Source: an uncultured Paracoccaceae bacterium (GTDB taxonomy: Bacteria > Pseudomonadota > Alphaproteobacteria > Rhodobacterales > Rhodobacteraceae). Taken from it: DNA of 64,000 nt. Position numbers and translations under genes: made by a program. The stretch covers positions 53,450 to 117,449 of the forward strand of contig CANNFE010000010.1 in the NCBI GenBank assembly GCA_947503775.1. Reading direction: 5' to 3'. The notes under the pieces were generated by a model. It was given only the letters and a program-made list of their open reading frames with translations. It was not told the DNA's origin and did no database searches. Each line of letters starts with the position of its first letter. The first letter of the stretch is position 1. Below are positions 28,297 through 37,917 of this stretch, one piece after another.

Positions 28297-28320
28297 TGCG
28301 GCCTCGGGGCTGAGGCCGCA
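28297..28320. terminator. Strong GC hairpin between converging genes
   Basis: TGCGGCCTC (28297-28305) pairs perfectly with GAGGCCGCA (28312-28320) around GGGGCT. It lies between the DUF2842 gene and the convergent acidic-protein gene and could end transcription from both sides. Confidence 0.65.
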
Positions 28321-28331
28321 TTCGGTACGTC

Positions 28332-30140
28332 TCAGGCGACGCCCATATCCTCGTCATCGGGCCGGAAACGCGTGTCTTCCGTGACCTCGAACTGGCCGCC
28401 CGACGATTTGCGGATGCGGCCATCGCGCAAGAGCTTTCCGAAATGGCGCAAGCTGTCTTCGCGCGTGAAATCCTCGCCTGAGATCTCGTTGATCTTGCGA
28501 ATGATCTGAGGCCGCGAGAACTGGGCCTTGCCTTCCACAAAGGCGGTATGGGCCGCTGCGGCCTCGAGCAGTTCGGGCAGATCCTGAGCGTCCACAGCGC
28601 GCGCAAATTCGGCGAAGCTTTGGGCATTGGCGTTCGATGCAGCGGCGGGCACTTCGGTTTCATCCTCGTCGCCGACGCGCTGGGACGGCACCAGCTTGAG
28701 CGGAGCGGGGCGGCCCGCTTCGGGTCCGCGCGCCTTGACCGCTTCGCTCAGATCCTCGCGATAGGCATTTTCGGGATCGTCGCCTCCTTCCGTGCCATCG
28801 CTGCCTTCACGTTCGGCGACGGTTGCGGCGACGGCCGCCTTGAGCTGGGCAATGGCCGAGCGGCGATTGCGGCTTTCAGGCTCTTCGAGTTGGGCGTTGG
28901 TCTGATCGAGGATGCGTTCCATGTCCTGATCGTCATGGCTGACATCGGTTTCGAACTGATGCCGTTTCGACAGGCGCGCGGCAAAGCGGGCCCCGGCGAC
29001 GCCTGCATCTTCCTTGCTGTCATCTTCAGACGGGTCGTCCTCGGGGGTATCGTCCTCGAGGGTCTCCTCAAGATCGTCGTCCGCCTCCTCGTGCTCTTCT
29101 TCGTCTTCGACCTCTGTATCGGCCGCGTTGGTGAGAACGAAGACATCCTCGGACCCGGAGGTTGTTTCGAAATCGTCCTCATCTTCGAGGGTCTCGCCCT
29201 CGGCTTGCGCCGCGAGAGCGTCGCTGTCCTCGGCCTCGGGAGCGGTGTCGTCCGTCGATGCCGCCTCGGGCGTTTCTTCATCCGATGCGCTGACATCCGA
29301 GCGACGCAGCTTGATGATGCGGGCGCGCAGCGGAGAGACGGGGAATTCGGCTTCTTCGGCAGGCTCGTCTTCAGGCTCTGCTTCTGGCTCGTCCGAGGCG
29401 TCGTCTTCGGGCGCGCTGGCCTCTTCGGCGATCTCGTCAGTCTCGACGCCATCGAGGGCGGCGACATCCTCTAGATCGGACAGGTCTTCGATCTCGTCTT
29501 CGGGATCGAGAGCGACGTCCTCTTCGACGGCCTCATCCTCGTCGGCGAGATCCTCGTCCTCTGCTTTTTCGGGCCAGAGGACTTCTTCGACATCGTCTTC
29601 GTCGTCCTCTTCGGTCAGTTCTTCGAGTGTCTCGGTCTCGTCCAGTTCTTCCTCGAGACCGAGGTCCTCTTCGGGCTCGAGTATGGTTTCCGCTGCGGCG
29701 AGGTCCTCTTCGAGCGTGTCGACCACGGCGACCGTGACCGGCTCTTCGTCGCCTTTGATCGTGTCGTCATCGGTGGATTCAGCGACTGCGGCCCCGGCGG
29801 CGGCGACGTCACGAATGCGGCGCAGGCGGTTGGCGATCCGGTTGCCGCCGGTGTCGTCCTCATCCTCATCGGTTTGGTCCAGCGCGGCGCCTGTGCTGAG
29901 CACAATCTCACCATCGGTGACGGTGGCATCGACGCGGCGGTCATATTCGCCTTCGGCAATCCGGGCGAGTGTTTCGGGATTAGGCTCCCACTGATCGACA
30001 CCGAATTCGCGGTCTTCGGCTGCCAGATCGCGAAAGTAAGCCGCGACGGCCTTCATCGTTTCGACCGAATCGTCGAAACCTTCCAGTGTGCAGGAAAAGG
30101 TGCCATAGGACACTGAAAGAACTTTATTCGATTCAGACAT
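28332..30140 (-). CDS. Large acidic protein with Asp/Glu-rich centre, unknown function
   Basis: A 602-residue protein. The N-terminal 75 residues (VLSVSYGTFSCTLEGFDDSVETMKAVAAYFRDLAAED) form a conserved-looking small domain. Residues about 85-400 are dominated by Glu/Asp runs with Ala, Thr and Ser and must be disordered. The last 80 residues (FSRPQIIRKINEISGEDFTREDSLRHFGKLLRDGRIRKSSGGQF) look like a small winged-helix or HARE-type fold. There is no signal peptide or membrane span. The very acidic middle could act as a linker or mimic nucleic acid; no function is assigned. It is divergent from the thiamine pyrophosphokinase gene. Confidence 0.75.
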   Translation of the reverse strand: MSESNKVLSVSYGTFSCTLEGFDDSVETMKAVAAYFRDLAAEDREFGVDQWEPNPETLARIAEGEYDRRVDATVTDGEIVLSTGAALDQTDEDEDDTGGNRIANRLRRIRDVAAAGAAVAESTDDDTIKGDEEPVTVAVVDTLEEDLAAAETILEPEEDLGLEEELDETETLEELTEEDDEDDVEEVLWPEKAEDEDLADEDEAVEEDVALDPEDEIEDLSDLEDVAALDGVETDEIAEEASAPEDDASDEPEAEPEDEPAEEAEFPVSPLRARIIKLRRSDVSASDEETPEAASTDDTAPEAEDSDALAAQAEGETLEDEDDFETTSGSEDVFVLTNAADTEVEDEEEHEEADDDLEETLEDDTPEDDPSEDDSKEDAGVAGARFAARLSKRHQFETDVSHDDQDMERILDQTNAQLEEPESRNRRSAIAQLKAAVAATVAEREGSDGTEGGDDPENAYREDLSEAVKARGPEAGRPAPLKLVPSQRVGDEDETEVPAAASNANAQSFAEFARAVDAQDLPELLEAAAAHTAFVEGKAQFSRPQIIRKINEISGEDFTREDSLRHFGKLLRDGRIRKSSGGQFEVTEDTRFRPDDEDMGVA

Positions 30141-30278
30141 GGTACGCTCGCTTTTAAACCGGCCTTTAACCGCCTCTGTATCATCAATTGGTTCGCAAAC
30201 AGGAACGATCTGGGGTTTTTTCAGGTATCATTTCATGGCGAAAATGTGGCAAAGGCGCGCCGAAATCGGTCATACTCC

Positions 30279-30944
30279 ATGAAATCCACGGTTGTGTCGA
30301 GCGATCGTCTGGTTCTTCTGGTTGCGGCCGGAGCTGTTGAAACGGCTGACATCACGGTGTTTTCCGCCCGAGCCAGCCACGTCGTGGCCGCTGATGGCGG
30401 GGCGCAATCGGTGCTGGCTGCCGGGCAGGTTCCCGATGTCGTGATCGGCGACATGGATTCTGCGGTCCTCGATTCCCGCCTTGAGGGGCGTATTCATCGG
30501 ATTCGCGATCAGGACAGCACTGATTTCGATAAGGCGCTTCGGTCCACCGATGCCCCGCTGGTGCTGGCACTCGGTCTGACGGGGCTAAGGCTCGACCACG
30601 AGCTTGCGGCGCTCACGGTGCTGGTGCGCTATCCCGAGAGGCCTTGTATCCTCCTTGGAGAGGAGACGCTCGCCTTCCTGTGCCCCCCGCGGCTTGATCT
30701 GGATCTGCCCGCAGGGTCGATCTTTTCGCTGTTTCCAATGGGCCGGGTGCGCGTTCAAAGCGAGGGATTGCGCTGGCCTACCGCCGGGATCGACTTCGCA
30801 CCTGATGGCCACATCGGAACCTCGAACGAAGTGACCGGTCCTGTTTCGCTGCGCGCAGAGGCGCCCCGAATGCTGGTTCTGCTGCCGCGCGAGACGCTGG
30901 ATCATGTGATGGACCGCCTTATGGACGCGGATCGTTGGCGCTGA
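30279..30944 (+). CDS. thiN: Thiamine pyrophosphokinase
   Basis: A 221-residue protein from ATG 30279 (an upstream GTG at 30246 is possible). It has the TPK motifs VVAADGGAQ, DVVIGDMDS and DQDSTDFDKAL in the N-terminal catalytic domain, and a C-terminal beta-sandwich (FSLFPMGRVRVQSEGLRW). It makes thiamine diphosphate from thiamine and ATP. It stands alone between the acidic-protein gene and rpiA. Confidence 0.88.
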   Translation: MKSTVVSSDRLVLLVAAGAVETADITVFSARASHVVAADGGAQSVLAAGQVPDVVIGDMDSAVLDSRLEGRIHRIRDQDSTDFDKALRSTDAPLVLALGLTGLRLDHELAALTVLVRYPERPCILLGEETLAFLCPPRLDLDLPAGSIFSLFPMGRVRVQSEGLRWPTAGIDFAPDGHIGTSNEVTGPVSLRAEAPRMLVLLPRETLDHVMDRLMDADRWR

Positions 30945-31028
30945 CGGCCCCGGCTCGGGATTCTCCGCTCGCGCCGCCTTGCGCTTTCGGCCTATAACGC
31001 GCCGACGCTGTTGCCACGAGGTTTGTCC

Positions 31029-31814
31029 ATGCCCGAGTTATCTCCGATCGATACGGCCAAGTTCGCCGCCGCGCGGGAGGCTTCGCGGCTTGTCAAATCA
31101 GGCATGACGGTCGGCCTTGGAACCGGATCGACCGCCGCCTGGATGGTCCGCTGTCTGGGCGAGCGGGTGCGCAACGAAGGGCTCAAGATCCGCGGCGTGC
31201 CGACATCGACCCGCACCGCAAAATTGGCGCAAGATGTCGGGATCGAGGTGCTGACGCTGGACGAGGCCGGATGGCTCGATCTGACGATCGACGGGACGGA
31301 CGAATACGATCCCGATCTCAATCTCATCAAAGGTGCGGGCGGTGCGCTGCTTCAGGAAAAGATCGTTGCGACCGCCTCGAACCGGATGGTGGTGATCGCC
31401 GATAGCTCAAAGACGGTCGCGAGCCTCGGCGCCTTCCCTTTATCCATTGAGGTGATCCCCTTTGGCCTGTCGCTGACCAAGCAGTTGATCGAAGAGATGC
31501 TGACCTCGCTCGATGTGGCGGGCCGCACGGTGTCCCAGAGAATGGTCGACGGTGAGCCTTTCGTGACGGACGAAGGCAACCGCATCTTCGATTTGCATCT
31601 GCGGCGGATCGGCAAACCCCACCAGCTGAGCCTTATGCTCAATCAGGTGCCGGGCGTGGTCGAGAACGGGCTGTTTCTGGATATCTGCGACACGGTCTTT
31701 CTGGGGCATGAGGACGGGCATGTCGATGTGATCGAGGTCGATGCCGAGGCCGCGCGCGAGCCTTGGGTCGATCTGGACGGCACCGAGAACCTTTTTGCGG
31801 ATCTGTCGGAGTAA
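31029..31814 (+). CDS. rpiA: Ribose-5-phosphate isomerase A
   Basis: A 261-residue RpiA with VGLGTGSTAAWM, the substrate loop DGTDEYDPDLNLIKGAGGALLQEKI, and the catalytic Glu in the latter. It interconverts ribose-5-P and ribulose-5-P in the pentose phosphate route. The glutathione reductase gene follows 3 bases later, so NADPH-linked carbon and redox genes are co-transcribed. Confidence 0.95.
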   Translation: MPELSPIDTAKFAAAREASRLVKSGMTVGLGTGSTAAWMVRCLGERVRNEGLKIRGVPTSTRTAKLAQDVGIEVLTLDEAGWLDLTIDGTDEYDPDLNLIKGAGGALLQEKIVATASNRMVVIADSSKTVASLGAFPLSIEVIPFGLSLTKQLIEEMLTSLDVAGRTVSQRMVDGEPFVTDEGNRIFDLHLRRIGKPHQLSLMLNQVPGVVENGLFLDICDTVFLGHEDGHVDVIEVDAEAAREPWVDLDGTENLFADLSE

Positions 31815-31817
31815 GTG

Positions 31818-33293
31818 ATGGCCTTTGACTACGATCTCTTCGTGATTGGCGGCGGCTCGGGCGGGGTGCGCGCGGCGCGGATGGCGGCGGCGACCGGGGC
31901 CACGGTCGCACTGGCCGAAGAGGACCGCATGGGCGGGACCTGCGTGATCCGGGGCTGCGTGCCGAAGAAGCTGATGGTCTTCGCCTCCAGCTATCGCGAG
32001 ATCTTCAGCGATGCGCGATCCTACGGATGGGATGTGCAGGACGGCGCCTTCGACTGGACGTCGTTCCGCACCCGGCTGGAAACCGAACTGGTCCGGCTGG
32101 AGGAGGTCTATCGCAGCCTGCTCGACCAGTCGGGCGTTCACATCTTCGACAGCCGCGCCGCGCTGAGCGATCCGCATACGGTACGCCTTGCCGACGGGAC
32201 CGAGAAGACGGCCAAACATATCCTAATCGCAACCGGCGGCCATCCGGTGCGGCCCGATCTGCCTTGCGCGGATCTGGGGATCACCTCGAATGACATTTTC
32301 CATCTGCCTGAGCTGCCCAAATCGATCCTGATCGTGGGCGGCGGATACATCGCCTGCGAATTCGCCTGCATTCTGCACGGGCTGGGTGTGAAGGTGACGC
32401 AGTATTATCGTGGTGCGCAGATCCTGCGCGGTTTTGACGACGAGGCGCGCGGTCTGGTGGCCGAGATGATGGGCGAGCGCGGGATCGATCTGCGGCTGGG
32501 CACCAACATTTTCGAGATGAAGCGCGCGAGCGACCATCACGAGGGCGAGGTCAAAGGAACCGCCTCTGACGCCGCAATGGGCGCCAGCATCACGGCGGTG
32601 CGTGAGCGCCAGTCGAGCGCCGCACCAATCGAAAGTCATGGTGGCGCGCAAGGCCCGATCTGGGTGAAATCGACCTCGGGCCAGGAGGGGGTTTACGATC
32701 AGGTTCTCTTTGCGACGGGCCGCGATCCCAATTCCCGCGATCTGGGTCTTGAGGATTTGGGTATCGATCTGGGCCGGCGCGGCGAGATCGTCGTCGACGA
32801 GTACAGCCAGACAAAGGTGCCGTCGGTCTATGCGATCGGGGACGTGACCAATCGCCTCAATCTGACGCCGATCGCGATCCGCGAGGGGATGGCGTTCGTT
32901 GCGACCGTCTTTGAAGGTAAACCGACCAAGCCCGATCACGATCTTGTCCCTTCCGCGATCTTCACCCAGCCGGAAATGGGCACCGTGGGACTGAGCGAGG
33001 AAGACGCGCGCGACCAGGAGGAGATCGAGGTTTACTGCACCTCGTTTCGCCCGATGCAGCAGGCCTTTGCCGGGCGCAGTGATCGGGTGCTGATGAAGCT
33101 CGTCGTCTCGCGCGCCTCGCGCAAGGTGCTGGGATGCCATATTGTCAGCGCTCAGGCGGGCGAGATGATCCAGCTGGCTGGCGTTGCGATCAAGATGGGA
33201 GCGACCAAGGAAGACTTTGACCGGACCGTAGCGGTGCACCCGACGATCTCTGAAGAGATCGTGACAATGCGCAGTCCCGTGAGAACTGCTTGA
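31818..33293 (+). CDS. gor: Glutathione-disulfide reductase with an internal insert
   Basis: A 491-residue flavin disulfide reductase, about 40 residues longer than usual. It has the FAD motif VIGGGSGGVRAARMA, redox Cys42 and Cys47 in GGTCVIRGCVPKK, NADPH motif VGGGYIACEFA, FATGRDPNS, AIGDVTNRLNLTP and the C-terminal VHPTISEE with the catalytic His. Residues about 236-278 (SDHHEGEVKG to HGGAQG) are an insert between EMKR and IWVKSTSGQ within the NADPH domain. It reduces glutathione disulfide with NADPH. Start ATG 31818 follows the rpiA stop directly. Confidence 0.9.
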   Translation: MAFDYDLFVIGGGSGGVRAARMAAATGATVALAEEDRMGGTCVIRGCVPKKLMVFASSYREIFSDARSYGWDVQDGAFDWTSFRTRLETELVRLEEVYRSLLDQSGVHIFDSRAALSDPHTVRLADGTEKTAKHILIATGGHPVRPDLPCADLGITSNDIFHLPELPKSILIVGGGYIACEFACILHGLGVKVTQYYRGAQILRGFDDEARGLVAEMMGERGIDLRLGTNIFEMKRASDHHEGEVKGTASDAAMGASITAVRERQSSAAPIESHGGAQGPIWVKSTSGQEGVYDQVLFATGRDPNSRDLGLEDLGIDLGRRGEIVVDEYSQTKVPSVYAIGDVTNRLNLTPIAIREGMAFVATVFEGKPTKPDHDLVPSAIFTQPEMGTVGLSEEDARDQEEIEVYCTSFRPMQQAFAGRSDRVLMKLVVSRASRKVLGCHIVSAQAGEMIQLAGVAIKMGATKEDFDRTVAVHPTISEEIVTMRSPVRTA

Positions 33294-33376
33294 ATTTCCG
33301 GGCGAGACTCACAGTTAGAAGGTAACATGAGAGCGACCCTCCGGTCGCAACCGATGATCAAGGGATAGAGATTTAG

Positions 33377-34540
33377 ATGGCAGGACGTGGTAGCGGCCCC
33401 TGGGGCGGTGGATCCGGAAACGGCGGCGGCGACGATCGGGACGGAGAGGATCGGCGACGGCCGACCGGTCAGGGACCCAGAGGCGACGGGCCTCAGATCC
33501 CCGAAATCGACGAATTGATGAACCGCGGGCGCGAACAGCTTCGCGTTTTGATGGGCGGTCAGGGCGGCGGACGCGGCACCGGATCGGGGGGCGATGGCCC
33601 CGGCGGTATCGGACGCGGCACGATCGGGCTGATCGCGCTGGGCGCCGTCGTGCTTTGGGCGGCCTCGTCCTTTTATACCGTCCGCCCGGAAGAGCGGTCG
33701 GTCGAGCTGTTCCTCGGTGAATTCTACAGCATCGGCGAGCCGGGCCTGAACTTCGCGCCCTGGCCGTTGGTCACGGCCGAAAAGCTCGAAGTGACCCGCG
33801 AACAAACCGAAGAAATCGGAACCGGCCGCACCGGCGGCGAGGCGGGTTTCATGCTGACCGGGGACGAGAACATCGTCGACATCGACTTCCAGGTCGTCTG
33901 GAACATCCCCGAGCCGGACAAGTATCTCTTCAATCTCGCCGATCCGCCTCAGACCATCCGGGCCGTGTCGGAATCGGCCATGCGCGAGATCATCGCCCAG
34001 TCCGAACTGGCGCCGGTTCTGAACCGGGACCGGGGTGCGATTGCGGACCGTCTACAAACGCTCATTCAGGCCACGCTTGATAGCTATGACAGCGGCGTGA
34101 ACATCGTGCGTGTGAACTTCGACAAGGCCGACCCGCCCGGCGCGGTCATCGCGTCCTTCCGCGACGTGCAGAACGCCGAGCAGGAGCGTGACCAGCTTCG
34201 TAACGAGGCGGACCGCTATGCCAACCGGGTTCTCGCAGAAGCCCGCGGTGCTGCGGCGCAGACGCTCGAAGGGGCCGAAGCCTACCGGGCCCGCGAAGTG
34301 AACGGCGCCGTCGGTGAGGCCAACCGCTTTGTCGCGATTGCCGAAGAATACGCCAAGGCCCCCGAGGTCACGCAGCGCCGTCTTTATCTCGAGACGATCG
34401 AACGGGTTCTGGGCCGGGTCGACAAGATCATCCTGGATGAGGCCGCGAGCGCAGGCGCGGGCGGGCAGGGTGTCGTACCCTATCTGCCACTCAATGAATT
34501 GCGCCGTGGCGGGCAGACGACGTCAGAAGGGTCGAACTGA
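33377..34540 (+). CDS. hflK: FtsH protease modulator HflK
   Basis: A 387-residue protein with a Gly-rich cytoplasmic N-terminus (1-75), one membrane span (IGLIALGAVVLWAASSFYTV) and the SPFH/band-7 domain beginning VRPEERSVELFLGEF. A coiled segment rich in Ala/Glu (AQTLEGAEAYRAREVNG) follows. With HflC it forms the periplasmic-side complex that tunes FtsH. Its stop overlaps the hflC start by one base. Confidence 0.93.
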   Translation: MAGRGSGPWGGGSGNGGGDDRDGEDRRRPTGQGPRGDGPQIPEIDELMNRGREQLRVLMGGQGGGRGTGSGGDGPGGIGRGTIGLIALGAVVLWAASSFYTVRPEERSVELFLGEFYSIGEPGLNFAPWPLVTAEKLEVTREQTEEIGTGRTGGEAGFMLTGDENIVDIDFQVVWNIPEPDKYLFNLADPPQTIRAVSESAMREIIAQSELAPVLNRDRGAIADRLQTLIQATLDSYDSGVNIVRVNFDKADPPGAVIASFRDVQNAEQERDQLRNEADRYANRVLAEARGAAAQTLEGAEAYRAREVNGAVGEANRFVAIAEEYAKAPEVTQRRLYLETIERVLGRVDKIILDEAASAGAGGQGVVPYLPLNELRRGGQTTSEGSN

Positions 34541-35586
34541 TGAACAAAGCAACTGTCCTTCTGCCGATCCTCGTGATTGCTGTTCTGGGGATCACCTCGT
34601 CGCTCTTTATCGTGGACGAACGGGAAAAGGCGCTCGTTCTGCAGTTCGAGCGGATCGTGGACGTCAAGGAAGAGCCTGGACTGGCCTTCAAGATCCCTCT
34701 TATCCAGCGGGTCGTCCGCTATGACGACCGCATCCTTAGCCGCGATGTGGAGCCTCTAGAGGTCACGCCGCTGGATGATCGCCGTCTGGTGGTCGATGCC
34801 TTTGCCCGCTATCGCATCTCGGATGTTCAGCGTTTCCGTGAAGCCGTGGGTGAAGGCGGTGAGGATACCGCTGCCCGCCGTCTTGACGGGATCCTGCGCG
34901 CCGAAATGCGGGAAGTACTGGGTTCGGTGAGCTCCAACGACATCCTGTCGACCGACCGCGCGACCCTGATGCTCCAGATCCGCAACGGCGCGATCAGTGA
35001 AGCGCGCGCGCTTGGGCTCGAGGTGATCGACGTGCGCCTCAAGCGGACTGATCTGCCCGAAGAGAACCTTCAGGCGACCTTCAACCGGATGATCGCCGAA
35101 CGGCAACGCGAAGCCGAAGACGAACGAGCACGGGGCCGCGAGGCCGCGCAGCGGATCACGGCCCAGGCCGACCGGACGGTGGTCGAACTGACCTCGGATG
35201 CAGAGCGTGAAGCGCAGATCATCCGCGGTGAAGCCGATGCCCGTCGCAACGCGATCTTCGCCGAGGCCTATGGCCCGCGCCGGCAATTCTTCGAATTCCA
35301 GCGCTCGCTGTCTGCCTTCGAGCAGTCCTTGCAGCAGCAGAACTCGACACTGGTCCTGTCGCCCGACAGCGAGATCGTTCGGGAGCTCTTTGGTGCGATC
35401 CGCGCTGAAGGGCTGGACCCCTCGGCGACCCAGGCGATCCTTCCGGAGGCTGGCACGGAAACGGAGGCCGGAGCCGGTCAGACGGGTCAGGGTACGCAGC
35501 CGACCCAACAGGCTCCGATCCCTGCCTCGCCGGATGATGGCGGCGGCAACGAGACCGGGACCGAGACGGCTCCGCTGGGCAACTAA
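34540..35586 (+). CDS. hflC: FtsH protease modulator HflC
   Basis: A 348-residue SPFH protein with an N-terminal membrane anchor (VLLPILVIAVLGITSSLFIV), the DEREKALVLQFERIV start of the band-7 domain and the coiled AEDERARGREAAQRITAQAD segment. The Pro/Gln/Thr-rich tail (about 295-348) is longer than in E. coli HflC and looks disordered. It partners HflK and precedes DUF2065 by 3 bases. Confidence 0.93.
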   Translation: MNKATVLLPILVIAVLGITSSLFIVDEREKALVLQFERIVDVKEEPGLAFKIPLIQRVVRYDDRILSRDVEPLEVTPLDDRRLVVDAFARYRISDVQRFREAVGEGGEDTAARRLDGILRAEMREVLGSVSSNDILSTDRATLMLQIRNGAISEARALGLEVIDVRLKRTDLPEENLQATFNRMIAERQREAEDERARGREAAQRITAQADRTVVELTSDAEREAQIIRGEADARRNAIFAEAYGPRRQFFEFQRSLSAFEQSLQQQNSTLVLSPDSEIVRELFGAIRAEGLDPSATQAILPEAGTETEAGAGQTGQGTQPTQQAPIPASPDDGGGNETGTETAPLGN

Positions 35587-35589
35587 CCA

Positions 35590-35784
35590 ATGAGCTGGGC
35601 GATCCTCGCGATCGGTCTGGTTCTGATTGTGGAGGGGCTGGTCTACGCGCTGGCCCCTTCTGCCGTTGAGGACATGCTCGAGGCACTCCGCGAGCTGCCG
35701 CTTGAGACGCGGCGGCTTATCGGTCTGGCGGCGCTTGCATCGGGTGTTTGTCTTGTCTGGATCGCGCAATTTATCCTCGGTTAA
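35590..35784 (+). CDS. DUF2065 small membrane protein
   Basis: A 64-residue protein with two membrane spans (WAILAIGLVLIVEGLVYALAP and LIGLAALASGVCLVWIAQFIL). This small family is typically found directly behind hflC. Its role is unknown; the spacing of 3 bases makes co-translation with HflC likely. Confidence 0.88.
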   Translation: MSWAILAIGLVLIVEGLVYALAPSAVEDMLEALRELPLETRRLIGLAALASGVCLVWIAQFILG

Positions 35785-35941
35785 TGCGCGCACCCTTATT
35801 TCACGGGCAAGTGACCAAATGCGACGGGGCTTTGCGTTGCGGGAAACTCGCCCTACATTCATCTACAACTTTGGAACACACGGCACAGCCGGGCGGAGCA
35901 TTCCCCGCCTTTCACGGCATATGCGAGACAAGGAGTATCCC

Positions 35942-37447
35942 GTGCAGAGCAATTCGAAAGTGATTTCCCAGACGATGGCCGATCCCAAGCGCAAACTCAT
36001 GGCGCTGCTTCTTGGCTCTGCTTTGGCCATCGGCGGCGCGCAGGCGGTCAGCGGGCAAGAGCTGAGCGTCGAGGGGCAGAACCGTCCGTCTTCGTTTGCT
36101 GAACTGGCCGAGCAGATCAGCCCGGCCGTCGTCAACATCACGACCTCGACCACCGTCGCCGGACGCACCGGTCCGCAAGGCATCGTGCCCGAAGGTTCTC
36201 CATTCGAGGACTTCTTCCGCAACCTGCCCGAGCGGGACAATGGCCCGCGTCGGTCGTCCGCGCTTGGATCTGGCTTCATCATTTCCGATGACGGCTACAT
36301 CGTCACGAACAACCACGTGATCGAAGGCGCCGACGAGATCCTGATCGAGTTCTATGATCGCGATGAGGAACTTCCGGCAGAAGTTGTGGGAACTGATCCA
36401 AACACTGATATCGCGCTGCTCAAGGTCGAAGCGCCTGAAGGAGAGACCTTCCCCTTCGTGCCCTTTGGCGACAGCAGCGGTGACAGCGCCGAGGTCGGCG
36501 ACTGGGTGATGGCCATGGGCAACCCGCTGGGACAGGGCTTTTCTGTTTCTGCCGGGATCATCTCGGCCCGCAACCGCGAGCTGAGCGGGACCTATGATGA
36601 TTACATTCAGACCGATGCTGCGATCAACCGGGGCAATTCGGGCGGTCCGCTCTTTAATCTCGATGGGGAGGTGATCGGTGTGAATACCGCGATCCTGTCG
36701 CCCAATGGCGGCTCGATCGGCATCGGGTTCGCCATGTCTTCCGAGGTCGTGACCCGTGTCGTCGACCAGCTTCAGGAATTCGGTGAGACCCGCCGCGGCT
36801 GGCTTGGTGTCAATATCCAGGACGTGACCGACGATCTTGTCGACGCGATCGAAGGGCTTGAAACGGCGGAAGGCGCGCTTGTCACCAATGTGCCCGAAGG
36901 TCCCGCCGAGGAGGCCGGGATCCTTTCGGGCGATGTGATCCTCAGCTTTGATGGCACCGAGGTTGGCGATATCCGCGAGCTGGTCCGCAAGGTTGGCAAC
37001 ACGGCTGTCGGCAAGGCCGTCGAAGTGATCGTGCTGCGCGAGGGCGAACGTGAAACGCTCAGCGTGACGCTTGGCCGCCGGGAGACCGCCGAAGCCGCCA
37101 TCCCCGCCCGCGCCCAGACCGACGAAGAGCCCGAGACCAGCGAACGCGAGCTTATGGGCCTCACCCTGGCCGAGCTCGACGATGCGCTTCGCGAAGAGCT
37201 TGATCTTGGCGAGACGGTCGAAGGTCTCTTCGTGACGGATGTGGCCGAGGACAGCGCCGCTTTTGAAAAGGGTCTGCGCCCGGGCGATATCATCACGGAG
37301 GCCGGTCAGCAGACTGTCACCGCCATGACTGATCTGACGTCTCAGGTCGATGAGGCCGTCGAGGAAGGGCGCAAGTCCATCCTTCTTCTGGTGCGCCGCG
37401 ATGGGGCGCCGCGCTTTGTGGCGTTGCCTGTCGAAGACGAGGAATAA
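35942..37447 (+). CDS. degP: Do/DegP-like periplasmic serine endoprotease
   Basis: A 501-residue protease from GTG 35942, chosen because AAGGAG lies 6-8 bases ahead; ATG 35921 is the alternative. A signal peptide (LMALLLGSALAIGGAQAVSG) leads into a trypsin-like domain with His125 (NNHVI), Asp156 (NTDIALLKV) and Ser233 (GNSGGPLFN), then two PDZ domains (about 285-370 and 410-490). It degrades misfolded periplasmic proteins and fits next to hflKC. A strong terminator follows. Confidence 0.93.
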   Translation: MQSNSKVISQTMADPKRKLMALLLGSALAIGGAQAVSGQELSVEGQNRPSSFAELAEQISPAVVNITTSTTVAGRTGPQGIVPEGSPFEDFFRNLPERDNGPRRSSALGSGFIISDDGYIVTNNHVIEGADEILIEFYDRDEELPAEVVGTDPNTDIALLKVEAPEGETFPFVPFGDSSGDSAEVGDWVMAMGNPLGQGFSVSAGIISARNRELSGTYDDYIQTDAAINRGNSGGPLFNLDGEVIGVNTAILSPNGGSIGIGFAMSSEVVTRVVDQLQEFGETRRGWLGVNIQDVTDDLVDAIEGLETAEGALVTNVPEGPAEEAGILSGDVILSFDGTEVGDIRELVRKVGNTAVGKAVEVIVLREGERETLSVTLGRRETAEAAIPARAQTDEEPETSERELMGLTLAELDDALREELDLGETVEGLFVTDVAEDSAAFEKGLRPGDIITEAGQQTVTAMTDLTSQVDEAVEEGRKSILLLVRRDGAPRFVALPVEDEE

Positions 37448-37473
37448 CGCCTCTTCAGGCGTGATGCGAAGAA

Positions 37474-37500
37474 GGGCATCCCATCGGGATGCCCTTTTTT
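37474..37500 (+). terminator. Rho-independent terminator after degP
   Basis: GGGCATCCC (37474-37482) pairs perfectly with GGGATGCCC (37486-37494) around ATC, followed by TTTTTT. Confidence 0.92.
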
Positions 37501-37557
37501 GTTCCCTGGACAAAGCCATCCCCCAAAAGGGTTTGACGCGCCGGTCAGTCCCGCTAG

Positions 37558-37916
<359 letters not shown>

Positions 37917-37917
<1 letters not shown>

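Noticed and set aside
29014..29994. 326-residue Ser-rich open frame on the plus strand
   Set aside because: It is the antisense of the acidic region of the 602-residue protein; Glu/Asp codons read backwards give Ser runs, and there is no domain.
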